From Oceanirhabdus seepicola (GTDB taxonomy: Bacteria > Bacillota > Clostridia > Clostridiales > Clostridiaceae): 64,000 nucleotides of DNA. The DNA lies in contig NZ_JAGSOJ010000003.1 of assembly GCF_023684385.1 (NCBI RefSeq), positions 310,001-374,000 of the forward strand, written 5' to 3'. Position numbers and translations under genes: made by a program. The notes under the pieces were generated by a model, which saw nothing but the letters and a program-made list of their open reading frames with translations, was not told the origin of the DNA and did not search any database. Positions 28,710-37,228 of this stretch are shown piece by piece; the stretch's first letter is position 1, and each line of letters begins with the position of its first letter.

Positions 28710-29582
28710 ATGAATGGAATAATCAATATTAATAAACCTAAGGGAATAACATCTTTTGATGTTGTTAGAATTATAAAGAAAACATTAAATATGAAAAAAG
28801 TAGGGCATACAGGAACATTAGATCCAATGGCAGAAGGAGTACTACCAATTTGTATAGGAAAAGGTACGAAATTTGCTGAACTAATTATGTCTGAAGAAAA
28901 GATATATAGAGCAGAAATGAAGTTAGGGGAAATTACAGATACGTATGATATAGAAGGTGAAGTCACAGAGACTTTCGATTTTTCACATATAACTGAAGAA
29001 GAAGTAGTTAAAGTGGTTAACTCATTCATTAAAACATATGAACAAATTCCTCCTATTTACTCAGCAATTAAGGTTGCTGGGAAACGCTTATATGAATATG
29101 CTAGAGAAGGTAAAGAAGTTGAGATAAAGGGACGAAAAATAACTATACATAATATTAGTAATGTAGAAGTGAATATCCCATATATAAAATTTGATGTGAA
29201 ATGTTCTAAAGGTACGTATATCAGAAGTCTTTGTTTTGATATAGGAAAAGAATTAAACAACGGTGGGGTAATGACTTCCCTTACAAGACTTAAGAGTGGT
29301 ATTTTTAATGTTGAGGATTCTATAGATATAAGTGGAATTGAGAAGAATGATATATTAAATAATATTATTTCTATAGAAGATATTTTCAGTAATCTTAATG
29401 AATTGAATCTAAATGAAAAATTCTCAAAATTAGTATCTAACGGAGTAGTGGTAAAGGATAAGGCGCTTACAAGTACGTTGAAAAAGAATAAAGCATACAG
29501 GGTGTATGACTTTGAATGTGGCTTTATAGGTCTTGGAGAACTTGGTGAAAATGGATTTAAAATATTCAAAAGATATAGTTAG
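28710..29582 (+). CDS. truB: tRNA pseudouridine(55) synthase TruB
   Basis: TruB makes pseudouridine 55 in the T-loop of tRNAs. The 290-residue protein begins GIININKPKGITSFDVV. It has the catalytic aspartate in GHTGTLDPMAEGVLPI, the YEQIPPIYSAIKVAGKRLYEYAREG block and KCSKGTYIRSL. A short PUA-like end follows. No gap separates it from nrnA; translation is probably coupled. Confidence 0.97.
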   Translation: MNGIININKPKGITSFDVVRIIKKTLNMKKVGHTGTLDPMAEGVLPICIGKGTKFAELIMSEEKIYRAEMKLGEITDTYDIEGEVTETFDFSHITEEEVVKVVNSFIKTYEQIPPIYSAIKVAGKRLYEYAREGKEVEIKGRKITIHNISNVEVNIPYIKFDVKCSKGTYIRSLCFDIGKELNNGGVMTSLTRLKSGIFNVEDSIDISGIEKNDILNNIISIEDIFSNLNELNLNEKFSKLVSNGVVVKDKALTSTLKKNKAYRVYDFECGFIGLGELGENGFKIFKRYS

Positions 29583-29591
29583 GTGATGTTT

Positions 29592-30509
29592 ATGAAATTA
29601 TTAAAAGATGATGGTAGAATACAGGAAGATACTGTAATAGTTCTTGGAAGTTTTGACGGAATACATATTGGTCATAGAAAGTTGATTGAAACTGCAATAG
29701 AAATTGGACAAATGTTGGGAATTCAAAGTATGGTTTATACCTTTGGTAATCATCCTCTAAGCGTCATAAATTCTCATAGAACGCCAAAACTAATAATGAG
29801 TAATAAAGTAAAGATAGAGTATTTTGAAAAGCTCGGAGTAGATTTATTAGCTCTAACTCAGTTCAATAGCGAGTTCATGGAATGGAGTCCAGAAGAGTTC
29901 ATTAGGCTTTTAACAGAAAAATATGGAGCAAAACATATAATTGTTGGTTATAACTATCGTTTTGGATACAAAAATCTTGGGGATGTTGAATTATTAAAGA
30001 GTATGCAAAAGAATCTAGGATTTGAACTTCACGTGGTAAATCCTGTAAAAATTGGAGATACACCAGTAAGTAGTACTCTTATAAGAGGATTAATTATTGA
30101 AGGTCAAATTGCAACAGCTAATAAATTTTTAGGTCATAGTTTTGTTATGGATGGTATAGTAATCCGAGGTAAACAGATTGGTAGAACAATTGGGTTTCCA
30201 ACAATAAATATTGATTACAACATAAAGAATCTAGTACCAAGGGGTGGAGTTTATTATACTGTAGCAGAAATTGAAGGTCAATACTTCAAAGGAATTACTA
30301 ATGTAGGGTATAATCCAACGGTAAATGGGAATAAATTAAGTATAGAAACACATCTTTTAGATTTTGATAAAGATGTTTATGACAATTACTTTAAACTACA
30401 CTTTATTGATAGAATTAGAGATGAGAAAAAATTCAAAAATATTGAATTGTTGAAAAGGCAGATTCAAAAGGATAAAGAATTTGTAGAACAACAAATTATG
30501 TGGTTTTAA
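29592..30509 (+). CDS. ribF: Bifunctional riboflavin kinase/FAD synthetase
   Basis: RibF phosphorylates riboflavin to FMN and adenylates FMN to FAD. The 305-residue protein has the FAD-synthetase nucleotidyltransferase motif LGSFDGIHIGHRKLI near the N-terminus and VGYNYRFGYKNLGD, then VSSTLIRGLI. The flavokinase domain follows with GIVIRGKQIGRTIGFPTINI and GVYYTVAEI. ATG 29592 is chosen for the AGGTGAT site; GTG 29583 and ATG 29586 lie in it. Confidence 0.96.
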   Translation: MKLLKDDGRIQEDTVIVLGSFDGIHIGHRKLIETAIEIGQMLGIQSMVYTFGNHPLSVINSHRTPKLIMSNKVKIEYFEKLGVDLLALTQFNSEFMEWSPEEFIRLLTEKYGAKHIIVGYNYRFGYKNLGDVELLKSMQKNLGFELHVVNPVKIGDTPVSSTLIRGLIIEGQIATANKFLGHSFVMDGIVIRGKQIGRTIGFPTINIDYNIKNLVPRGGVYYTVAEIEGQYFKGITNVGYNPTVNGNKLSIETHLLDFDKDVYDNYFKLHFIDRIRDEKKFKNIELLKRQIQKDKEFVEQQIMWF

Positions 30510-30517
30510 AAAAATGT

Positions 30518-30546
30518 TTTACATTTAATTAATTATCTGCTATAAT
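30518..30546 (+). promoter_or_regulatory. Sigma-A promoter of rpsO
   Basis: TTTACA (30518-30523) and TATAAT (30541-30546) are 17 bases apart, right after ribF. The leader to rpsO is about 70 nt. Confidence 0.75.
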
Positions 30547-30557
30547 TGCGTAGAACC

Positions 30558-30602
30558 CTATTCTAAGATTTGCGATTCACCAACGTTATCTTGGATAGTG
30601 GG
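30558..30602 (+). promoter_or_regulatory. Hairpin in the rpsO leader
   Basis: CTATTCTAAGAT and ATCTTGGATAG can form an imperfect 10- to 11-bp stem just upstream of the ribosome binding site. S15 mRNAs are often autoregulated by leader structures; binding here is inference. Confidence 0.4.
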
Positions 30603-30623
30603 GATAAATTTGGAGGTGTAAAG

Positions 30624-30887
30624 ATGGATAAAGCAACTAAGTTAGAAATCATTAAAGAGTACGGAAAATGTGAAGGAGATACTGGTTCAGCAGAAGTACA
30701 AGTAGCATTACTTACTCACAGAATTAAGCATTTAACAGAGCATTTAAAAATGCACAAGAAAGACCATCACTCAAGAAGAGGATTATTCATGATGATAGGT
30801 CAAAGAAAGAGATTCCTTAGCTACATCAAAGCTAGAGATATTAATGAGTATCGTGCTTTAATCAAGAAATTAGGAATAAGAAAATAA
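30624..30887 (+). CDS. rpsO: 30S ribosomal protein S15
   Basis: The 87-residue protein is a full S15: [63 protein letters not shown] and [12 protein letters not shown]. It binds the central domain of 16S rRNA. The start is ATG 30624 behind GGAGGTG; the in-frame ATG 54 bases upstream is in the leader. Flanked by its own promoter and terminator. Confidence 0.98.
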   Translation: MDKATKLEIIKEYGKCEGDTGSAEVQVALLTHRIKHLTEHLKMHKKDHHSRRGLFMMIGQRKRFLSYIKARDINEYRALIKKLGIRK

Positions 30888-30890
30888 TTA

Positions 30891-30917
30891 AAAGAGTGGC
30901 AATGCCGCTCTTTATTT
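30891..30917 (+). terminator. Terminator of rpsO
   Basis: Stem AAAGAG-t-GGC / GCC-g-CTCTTT with a 3-base loop followed by ATTTG. The 220 bases to pnp after it contain promoter elements but no gene. Confidence 0.75.
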
Positions 30918-31053
30918 GTATATCTACAAGACATAATATTATAAATTTTATAATAAAATTTATAACTTTGACAATAATATAAATAGTAATATTACTTATA
31001 AAAATAATTATATTCACATTTTATTTGAAAAATACGAAAAATTGATAATAATA

Positions 31054-31062
31054 TGGTATAAT
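31054..31062 (+). promoter_or_regulatory. Extended -10 promoter of pnp
   Basis: TGG-TATAAT forms an extended -10 element (TGnTATAAT) about 80 bases before pnp with no good -35. A second candidate, TTGACA at 30968 with TATTAC 16 bases on, lies upstream. Confidence 0.5.
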
Positions 31063-31140
31063 ATATATCTATAGGAAATTTCTAAAATGAATTGGAAATA
31101 TAAAATTTTGATATAATACATAGGAATTTGGAGGTAAGAT

Positions 31141-33252
31141 ATGAGTCATGTACTAGAAACTTCGTTCGCTGGAAGAACGTTGAAAGTAGAATGCGGAAAA
31201 ACTGGCATGTTATCTGACTGTGCAATGTTTGTCAGCTATGGAGATACAGTTATAATGGTAAATGTTAACGCATCTAAAGAGCCAAGAGAAGGCATTGACT
31301 TCTTTCCATTAAGTGTTGAGTATGAAGAAAGACTTTATTCAGTAGGTAAAATACCTGGTGGATTCATTAAAAGGGAAGGAAGACCGTCTGAAAAATCTAT
31401 TTTGAGTGCGAGAGCAATTGATAGACCATTAAGACCATTATTCCCAAAAGGATACAGAAATGATGTTCAAATAGTTTGTACTGTAATGTCAGTTGAACAA
31501 GATAATTTACCAGAGTTTATTGCAATGAATGCTGCTTCATTAGCTTTGTGTGCATCAAGCATACCATTTACTTCTCCAGTAGCAACAGTTTCTATTGGTT
31601 TGATTGATGGAGAATATATTGTTTTTCCTAATGCAGAGCAGAGAGAACAGAGTATCATGCAACTGACTGTTTGTGCTACAAAAGAGAGAGTTATGATGAT
31701 TGAAGCAGGCGGAGAAGAAATAGATGAAGAAACTATGATAAATGCTATCAAGTTCGGATTTGATCAATGTCAGCTATTAATTAAATTCCAAGAGGAAATA
31801 GTAGAGAAATGTGGTAAAGAAAAACCAGAACCAAAATTACACTCAGTAGATAAGACTATTGAGGCAGAGGTTCGTGAGTTTGCTTTTGAAATGACAAAAG
31901 AAGTTATGTATATCATTGATAAAGAAGAACGTGCTCTTAAGATGAAATCTCTTAGAGAAAAAATTGATGAAGAATTCGGTGAAAAATACGCTGATAATCG
32001 TTCGGATATTGCAGATACACTATATAAGATGCAGAAAGATATAGTTAGGAATATGATGCTAAATGAACGTAGAAGACCAGATGGAAGAGCTTTTGATGAA
32101 GTAAGAAATTTAGAAAGCGAAGTATCATTATTACCTAGAACTCATGGTAGTGGATTATTTACTAGAGGATTAACTCAGGTAATGACTGTAGCTACATTAG
32201 GAGCTCTAGGAGATGCACAAACATTAGATGGTCTTGGTGCTGAAAGTCATAAAAGATATATGCATCATTATAATTTCCCATCATATAGCGTTGGTGAAAC
32301 TAGACCAATGAGAGGACCAGGTAGAAGAGAGATTGGACATGGAGCACTTGCAGAAAGAGCTCTTGAACCATTAATACCAAGTGAAGAAGAATTCCCTTAT
32401 GCAATTAGAATGGTTTCTGAAGTTCTTAGTTCAAACGGGTCTACTTCACAAGCAAGTGTATGTGCTAGTACATTAGCTTTACTAGATGCAGGGGTTCCAA
32501 TTAAGAGACCAGCAGCAGGTATAGCTATGGGATTAATAACTAGTGAAGATTTATCTAAAGAAGCTGTTATGACAGATATTCAAGGATTAGAAGATTTCTT
32601 TGGAGATATGGACTTTAAAGTTGCAGGAACTGAGAAAGGTATTACATCTATCCAAGTAGATACAAAAATAGCAGGTCTATCAGAGTATATAATTAAAGAA
32701 GCTATACATGGAGCAAAGAAAGCTAGATTACAAATATTAGATGTTATTAAAGAGTGTATACCTACTCATAGAGAAGAACTATCTAAATATGCACCAAGAA
32801 TGCATAGTATTCAAGTTCATCCTGATAAGATTAGAACTATTATCGGACCAGGTGGAAAGACTATAAAAGGTATTATAGCTGAAACAGGAGTATCAATTGA
32901 TACAAATGATGATGGAAAAGTTGTTGTAATGTCAAATGATGCTGAAAATGCTGAAAAAGCGCTAGCTATGATAAAAGAACTTTTAAGAGAAGTTGAAGTA
33001 GGTGAAATCTATCTAGGTAAAGTAACTAAGATTACTAACTTCGGGGCTTTTGTTGAAGTATTACCTGGTAAAGAAGGTCTTGTTCACATTTCTAAACTTG
33101 ACCACAAGAGAGTTGCTAAAGTTGAGGATGTAGTTACTGTTGGTGATGAAATTCTTGTTAAAGTAACTGAAATTGATGCTCAAGGTAGAGTTAATCTTTC
33201 AAGAAAAGATGCTATAGAAAATAGTGAAAAAGATAATAAAGAAGAAAAATAA
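31141..33252 (+). CDS. pnp: Polyribonucleotide nucleotidyltransferase (PNPase)
   Basis: PNPase degrades RNA 3' to 5' by phosphorolysis. The 703-residue protein has two RNase PH-like domains ([24 protein letters not shown] and the second with [14 protein letters not shown]). Then come the KH domain with [21 protein letters not shown] and the S1 domain starting [20 protein letters not shown]. Length is standard. GGAGGT precedes the ATG, and a weak hairpin with a T-run follows. RNase Y is encoded 10 kb downstream. Confidence 0.98.
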   Translation: MSHVLETSFAGRTLKVECGKTGMLSDCAMFVSYGDTVIMVNVNASKEPREGIDFFPLSVEYEERLYSVGKIPGGFIKREGRPSEKSILSARAIDRPLRPLFPKGYRNDVQIVCTVMSVEQDNLPEFIAMNAASLALCASSIPFTSPVATVSIGLIDGEYIVFPNAEQREQSIMQLTVCATKERVMMIEAGGEEIDEETMINAIKFGFDQCQLLIKFQEEIVEKCGKEKPEPKLHSVDKTIEAEVREFAFEMTKEVMYIIDKEERALKMKSLREKIDEEFGEKYADNRSDIADTLYKMQKDIVRNMMLNERRRPDGRAFDEVRNLESEVSLLPRTHGSGLFTRGLTQVMTVATLGALGDAQTLDGLGAESHKRYMHHYNFPSYSVGETRPMRGPGRREIGHGALAERALEPLIPSEEEFPYAIRMVSEVLSSNGSTSQASVCASTLALLDAGVPIKRPAAGIAMGLITSEDLSKEAVMTDIQGLEDFFGDMDFKVAGTEKGITSIQVDTKIAGLSEYIIKEAIHGAKKARLQILDVIKECIPTHREELSKYAPRMHSIQVHPDKIRTIIGPGGKTIKGIIAETGVSIDTNDDGKVVVMSNDAENAEKALAMIKELLREVEVGEIYLGKVTKITNFGAFVEVLPGKEGLVHISKLDHKRVAKVEDVVTVGDEILVKVTEIDAQGRVNLSRKDAIENSEKDNKEEK

Positions 33253-33256
33253 TGAG

Positions 33257-33280
33257 AAGGGCAGAAATGCCTTTTTCTTT
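33257..33280 (+). terminator. Probable terminator of pnp
   Basis: An imperfect AAGGGCA / TGCCTTT hairpin with a GAAA loop is followed by TTCTTTT. Confidence 0.6.
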
Positions 33281-33303
33281 TAAATTAAAGAAGGAGAATA
33301 CTT

Positions 33304-34563
33304 ATGTATAATATTTATTCTTTAAAGAACGGATTAAGAGTTGTTACAGAAAAGATAGAATACGTTAATTCAATAAGTGTTGGGATATGGATGAAAATCG
33401 GTGCTAGAAATGAAAGAAAAGAACAAACTGGTATTTCACATTTCATTGAGCATATGCTTTTTAAAGGAACAAAAAACAAAAGTGCAATGGATATAGTTAA
33501 ATCAATTGAAGATGTTGGTGGACACATTAATGCTTTTACAGGTAAGGAAACTACCTGTATATATGTGAGAGCATTAAATACTCATGAAAAATTATGTGTG
33601 GAAACTTTAGCTGATATGATTTTTAATTCATTATTTAATGAGGAAGATATTGAAAAAGAAAAAATGGTTATCGGTGAAGAAATAAACATGAATGATGATT
33701 CACCAGAAGATCTTTTGACTGATCTCCAATGTGAAGCAATGTGGGGAGATGGAGGTCTATCGAATACAATATTAGGAACAAAAGAATCAATTGGAAAATT
33801 AAATAGTGAGAAAATTAAAAAATATATAAGAGAAAATTACATTCCAGAAAATTGTGTTATTTCAATATGTGGTAATTTCTCAGATGATATGGGCAAACTT
33901 ATTGAAGAAAATTTTTCAGAATGGGAAAATAAAAATCACTTAGTTAGAACTTACGATGTTCCAGTTAAAGTGAACAACAATCTTTTTAAACCAAAAGAGA
34001 TTGAACAACTTCATATTAATATGGGATTAGAAGGAATTGAATTGGGAAGTGATGATATGTATCCACTTGCAATATTAACAAATAGGTTTGGTGGAGGTGC
34101 ATCATCAATTTTATTCCAGAAGGTAAGAGAAGAACAGGGACTATGTTATTCTGTATATGCGTTCAATTCTGCCTATGTTAACACGGGAGCACTAAATATT
34201 TACGGTGCACTTAGTCCAAATACAGTTCAGCAATTTATTGATATTACCAGTGAAGAAATTGATAAATTTAGTAAGTTTAAGTTTAGTGAGGACGAATTAT
34301 ATAAAGCTAAGGAACAATTAAAAGGAGGCTATCTATTAGCACTTGAGAATACAAGCAATAGAATGTTCAGTAATGGACGTACTGTGCTTATGAGCGGTAG
34401 AGTAAAAACTCCTGATGAGATTTTAGGGAAAATTGAAGCTATAGACAATAATAGAATAGAAGTAATTATGGAAAGAATTTTTAAAAAGGGTATACTTAAT
34501 TACACTTTTGTAGGAAGTGGTCAAGACAATGTATCTGTTGAAAACTTAAGAATTCTTAAATAA
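33304..34563 (+). CDS. M16 family zinc metallopeptidase (YmxG/MlpA-like)
   Basis: This 419-residue pitrilysin-family protein carries the inverted zinc motif HFIEH (HxxEH) in GISHFIEHMLFKGT, followed by the downstream glutamate region EKEKMVIGEEINMNDDSP. The C-terminal half has RFGGGASSILFQKVREEQGLCYSVYAFNS. In Firmicutes this protease is usually encoded directly after pnp, as here. The substrate is not known. AAGGAG precedes the ATG. Confidence 0.93.
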   Translation: MYNIYSLKNGLRVVTEKIEYVNSISVGIWMKIGARNERKEQTGISHFIEHMLFKGTKNKSAMDIVKSIEDVGGHINAFTGKETTCIYVRALNTHEKLCVETLADMIFNSLFNEEDIEKEKMVIGEEINMNDDSPEDLLTDLQCEAMWGDGGLSNTILGTKESIGKLNSEKIKKYIRENYIPENCVISICGNFSDDMGKLIEENFSEWENKNHLVRTYDVPVKVNNNLFKPKEIEQLHINMGLEGIELGSDDMYPLAILTNRFGGGASSILFQKVREEQGLCYSVYAFNSAYVNTGALNIYGALSPNTVQQFIDITSEEIDKFSKFKFSEDELYKAKEQLKGGYLLALENTSNRMFSNGRTVLMSGRVKTPDEILGKIEAIDNNRIEVIMERIFKKGILNYTFVGSGQDNVSVENLRILK

Positions 34564-34598
34564 GACATATTCAAATAAATATCTATGTATAATAAAAG

Positions 34599-34650
34599 AC
34601 CTTCTAACATAATTATTAATAAAATACTTATGATCAGGAGGTTGGTTTTT
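34599..34650 (+). promoter_or_regulatory. Hairpin enclosing the ymxH ribosome binding site
   Basis: ACCTTCT-aa-CATAA can pair with TTATG-atc-AGGAGGT, placing the AGGAGG site of ymxH in the 3' arm. The stem is followed by TTGGTTTTTT just before the ATG, which also looks like a terminator. It may end the peptidase transcript or limit ymxH expression. Confidence 0.5.
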
Positions 34651-34651
34651 T

Positions 34652-34918
34652 ATGGATAAAAAGCGTAAATACTTTAGTGATATGGAAAAATATGAAATTA
34701 TAAATATCAATGATGGTGACAAATATAGCTATCTTGGCCATAACGATGTTATAATCGACGAAGATGGTAATCTTAAGAAAATCATGTTAGGTGGCTCTGA
34801 AGGGAAGATATCATTATTTGCAAATAAAATTCCTACTGTTGAAATTCCATGGGATAGGGTGAAAAAGATTGGTAGTAAAACAATCATTATTGATTTTGAA
34901 GGTGAATTAGAGAAATAG
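34652..34918 (+). CDS. ymxH: YlmC/YmxH family PRC-barrel sporulation protein
   Basis: An 88-residue protein matching the YlmC/YmxH family: FSDMEKYEIININDGDKYSYLGHNDVIIDEDG followed by EIPWDRVKKIGSKTIIID. This is a PRC-barrel-like fold. Family members are linked to sporulation in Bacilli and Clostridia, with no known biochemistry. AGGAGGT at 34636 is well spaced to the ATG. It lies between the M16 peptidase gene and aspartate kinase. Confidence 0.85.
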   Translation: MDKKRKYFSDMEKYEIININDGDKYSYLGHNDVIIDEDGNLKKIMLGGSEGKISLFANKIPTVEIPWDRVKKIGSKTIIIDFEGELEK

Positions 34919-34976
34919 CACTTTTTGCAATATAAATATCACTAAATGTAATACATTATATAAATAATGAGGTTAT

Positions 34977-35027
34977 AATATAGATAAAACTACTTCTTTA
35001 TATCATTGAAGTAGTTTTATCTATATT
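34977..35027. terminator. Perfect 20-bp hairpin between ymxH and aspartate kinase
   Basis: AATATAGATAAAACTACTTC and its exact complement flank an 11-base loop. The long AT-rich stem has a T-rich 3' arm and could end transcription in both directions. Confidence 0.7.
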
Positions 35028-35072
35028 AATTAGAATAGACTTTGTACACAAAAATATTTTTTAGAAATATTG

Positions 35073-35078
35073 TATAAT
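35073..35078 (+). promoter_or_regulatory. -10 element of the aspartate kinase promoter
   Basis: TATAAT lies 20 bases before the start codon, after the 20-bp hairpin. It would give a leader of only about 14 nt; the -35 is poor. Confidence 0.4.
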
Positions 35079-35098
35079 AAAGGACTTTGGAGGATAAC

Positions 35099-36286
35099 AT
35101 GAAAATTGTAGTTCAAAAATTTGGAGGTACTTCTGTTGCTACCCCTGAAAGAAGAAGTTTAATAATAGATAAAGTTCAAAAAACCATTGATAGAGGTGAG
35201 TTACCAGTTGTTGTGGTTTCTGCTATGGGGAGGAATGGTGATCCATATGCAACAGATACACTTTTATCACAAATAAATCCAAGATTAAAAACAGAACAAC
35301 CAAGAGTTGTAGATATGCTTATGAGTTGTGGAGAAGTTATTAGTTCTGTAGTAACAAGTTCTGAGATGTTACTAAAGGGTATAAATGCAATTCCTTTGAC
35401 AGGTGGGCAAGCAGGTATAATAACTGATGAGAATTTTATGGAAGCTGATTTTATTACTGTTGATACAGAAAATTTAAAAAGTTTATTAAATGAAGGTAAA
35501 GTACCAGTTATAGCAGGATTTCAAGGAAGAACAAAGAACTGGGATATCACAACAATAGGAAGAGGGGGAAGTGATGTAACAGCTTCCCTAATTGGTGCGT
35601 ATTTAAAGGCTGAGAGAGTTGAGATATATACGGATGTTGATGGAATACTTACCTCAGATCCCAATATAGTCCCTAATGCATCACTGATTAGAAATATAAG
35701 TTATGAAGAAAGTTTCCAATTTGCTTATGAGGGTGCAAAGGTTATTCATCCAAGAGCAGTGGAAATTGCTCAAAATCATAACTTACCACTCCTTATTAAA
35801 AATACCTTATCTAATAGCGAGGGAACTTTAATTAATAATGATGTACACCTTGAAAGGAAGAGAATAATTACTGGGATAGCTAGTAGGAGTAAAAGAGTAC
35901 AAGTTACTGTAGCTTATGATGGAAACGAAAATTATTACTCTATGTTCACAGTTTTAGCTGATAATGGTATTAGTTTAGATTTAATAAATGTTTTTCCAAA
36001 ACAAAAGATATTTACAATTGATAGTCACAAATTAAATGATCTTAAAAATATATTCAATAAAATGAATCTTAAATTTGATATTACAGAAGAATGTTGTAAG
36101 ATATCATTGATAGGAGCAGGTATGAGAGGAACTCCTGGTGTTATGGCAACAATTTTAACAGCTTTAACCAGAGAAAAAATTGAAGTTCTACAAACAGCGG
36201 ATTCTCACAACACAATTTGGTGTTTAGTAAATGAAAAAGATAGAGATAAATCAATTATAGCTTTGCATAAACAATTCGATTTATAG
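35099..36286 (+). CDS. Aspartate kinase
   Basis: Aspartokinase phosphorylates aspartate at the head of the lysine/threonine/methionine/diaminopimelate pathways. The 395-residue protein begins IVVQKFGGTSVATPERR. It has TIGRGGSDVTASLIGAYLKAERVEIYTDVDGI and ends with paired ACT domains for allosteric control. The single-enzyme form next to sporulation genes suggests a DapG-like, diaminopimelate-oriented isozyme, but this cannot be proved here. GGAGG precedes ATG 35099; the in-frame TTG 35087 is within that region. Its TAG stop lies within the collapsed repeat D. Confidence 0.93.
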   Translation: MKIVVQKFGGTSVATPERRSLIIDKVQKTIDRGELPVVVVSAMGRNGDPYATDTLLSQINPRLKTEQPRVVDMLMSCGEVISSVVTSSEMLLKGINAIPLTGGQAGIITDENFMEADFITVDTENLKSLLNEGKVPVIAGFQGRTKNWDITTIGRGGSDVTASLIGAYLKAERVEIYTDVDGILTSDPNIVPNASLIRNISYEESFQFAYEGAKVIHPRAVEIAQNHNLPLLIKNTLSNSEGTLINNDVHLERKRIITGIASRSKRVQVTVAYDGNENYYSMFTVLADNGISLDLINVFPKQKIFTIDSHKLNDLKNIFNKMNLKFDITEECCKISLIGAGMRGTPGVMATILTALTREKIEVLQTADSHNTIWCLVNEKDRDKSIIALHKQFDL

Positions 36287-36322
36287 GCATATTTGACTTG
36301 TTATTTATTTTCATACGCCTTA
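36284..36322. repeat. Collapsed MITE-like repeat, copy D
   Basis: In reverse orientation this 39-bp stretch reads as a full left end (TAAGGCGTATGAAAATAAAT continuing to AACAAGTCAAA) followed directly by the last bases of a right end (TATGCCTA). The interior of the element is gone. It overlaps the stop codon of the aspartate kinase gene. Its other end runs into a GGTG/CACC hairpin at 36322-36345. Confidence 0.65.
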
Positions 36323-36378
36323 GGTGAATAGGTACACCTCTTAATGGATACAATATGTTTGTTAGGAGGTGTATTTTT

Positions 36379-37089
36379 ATGGATAAGGAAATACATATAA
36401 AGGAAACTAAGGGAGAGAGTAATGCTAATCTTTCCGAAGAAGCATCAAATATAAAAGAATTAGGTGTGACTAATGTACCTAAGGCTGAGGATAATAGTAT
36501 ACATGTACTTCCGATAATCGGCACTATTGAAGGGCATATGGTTCAATCCCCACAAACTAAAACAACTAAATATGAGCATGTTATTCCACAACTAGTATCT
36601 ATAGAAAGAGATAGTTCAGTAAAAGGAATTCTAATTATATTAAATACAGTTGGAGGAGATGTAGAAGCTGGATTGGCTATATCAGAAATGATAAATAGTA
36701 TTAGTAAACCAACTGTTTCTTTGGTTATAGGAGGAGGTCACTCTATAGGTGTGCCATTAGCCACCAGTGCTAAATATAGTTTTATTTCCCCAACAGCCAC
36801 TATGATAGTTCATCCAATAAGAATGAATGGATTGGTATTAGGTGTTCCACAGACATTTGAATATTTCAGAAAAATGCAAGAGCGGATAACCAACTTTATT
36901 GTTAGAACATCAAATGTTAGTGAAGACGAGTTTAATCGTCTTATGTTACAGACTGATGAACTTTTAAATGATATGGGAACAATATTAATTGGAGAAAAAG
37001 CAGTTGAGTATGGTTTGATTGATGAGGTTGGAGGAATAAGAAAAGCTATTGATAAGTTGAATGAATTGATAGAAGAGAGTGAAAAATAA
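36379..37089 (+). CDS. tepA: ClpP-like serine peptidase TepA (YmfB family)
   Basis: This 236-residue protein belongs to the ClpP/crotonase-fold TepA family, described in Bacillus as a translocation-enhancing protein and usually encoded beside spoIIIE/ftsK. The fold motifs are visible: IIGTIEGH, LIILNTVGGDVEAGLAISEMI, the putative nucleophile segment GGGHSIGVPLATSA, and HPIRMNGLVLGVP. The C-terminal EKAVEYGLIDEVGGIRKAI is typical. ATG 36379 follows AGGAGGTG. Physiological substrates are unknown. Confidence 0.88.
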   Translation: MDKEIHIKETKGESNANLSEEASNIKELGVTNVPKAEDNSIHVLPIIGTIEGHMVQSPQTKTTKYEHVIPQLVSIERDSSVKGILIILNTVGGDVEAGLAISEMINSISKPTVSLVIGGGHSIGVPLATSAKYSFISPTATMIVHPIRMNGLVLGVPQTFEYFRKMQERITNFIVRTSNVSEDEFNRLMLQTDELLNDMGTILIGEKAVEYGLIDEVGGIRKAIDKLNELIEESEK

Positions 37090-37146
37090 AATGTGGTTTC
37101 TGCATATGCAGAGACGGCGGCATTTACAATTCTGAATTTGTTTTTG

Positions 37147-37172
37147 AAAGCACGAATAGCGTGCTTTTTTTC
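37147..37172 (+). terminator. Terminator between tepA and ftsK
   Basis: Perfect 8-bp stem AAAGCACG / CGTGCTTT followed by a T-run. A separate palindrome TCTGCATATGCAGA lies at 37098-37111, just after tepA. Confidence 0.88.
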
Positions 37173-37228
37173 TGTTTGGGTAGGAATTACTATAGTAGAT
37201 GTAGAATACATAAAAAGGAGGTGAAAGA

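Noticed and set aside
34562..34590. Possible solo end of the MITE-like repeat (ATTCAAATAAAT)
   Set aside because: Only about 12 bases match and the surrounding sequence is AT-rich, so chance similarity is likely.
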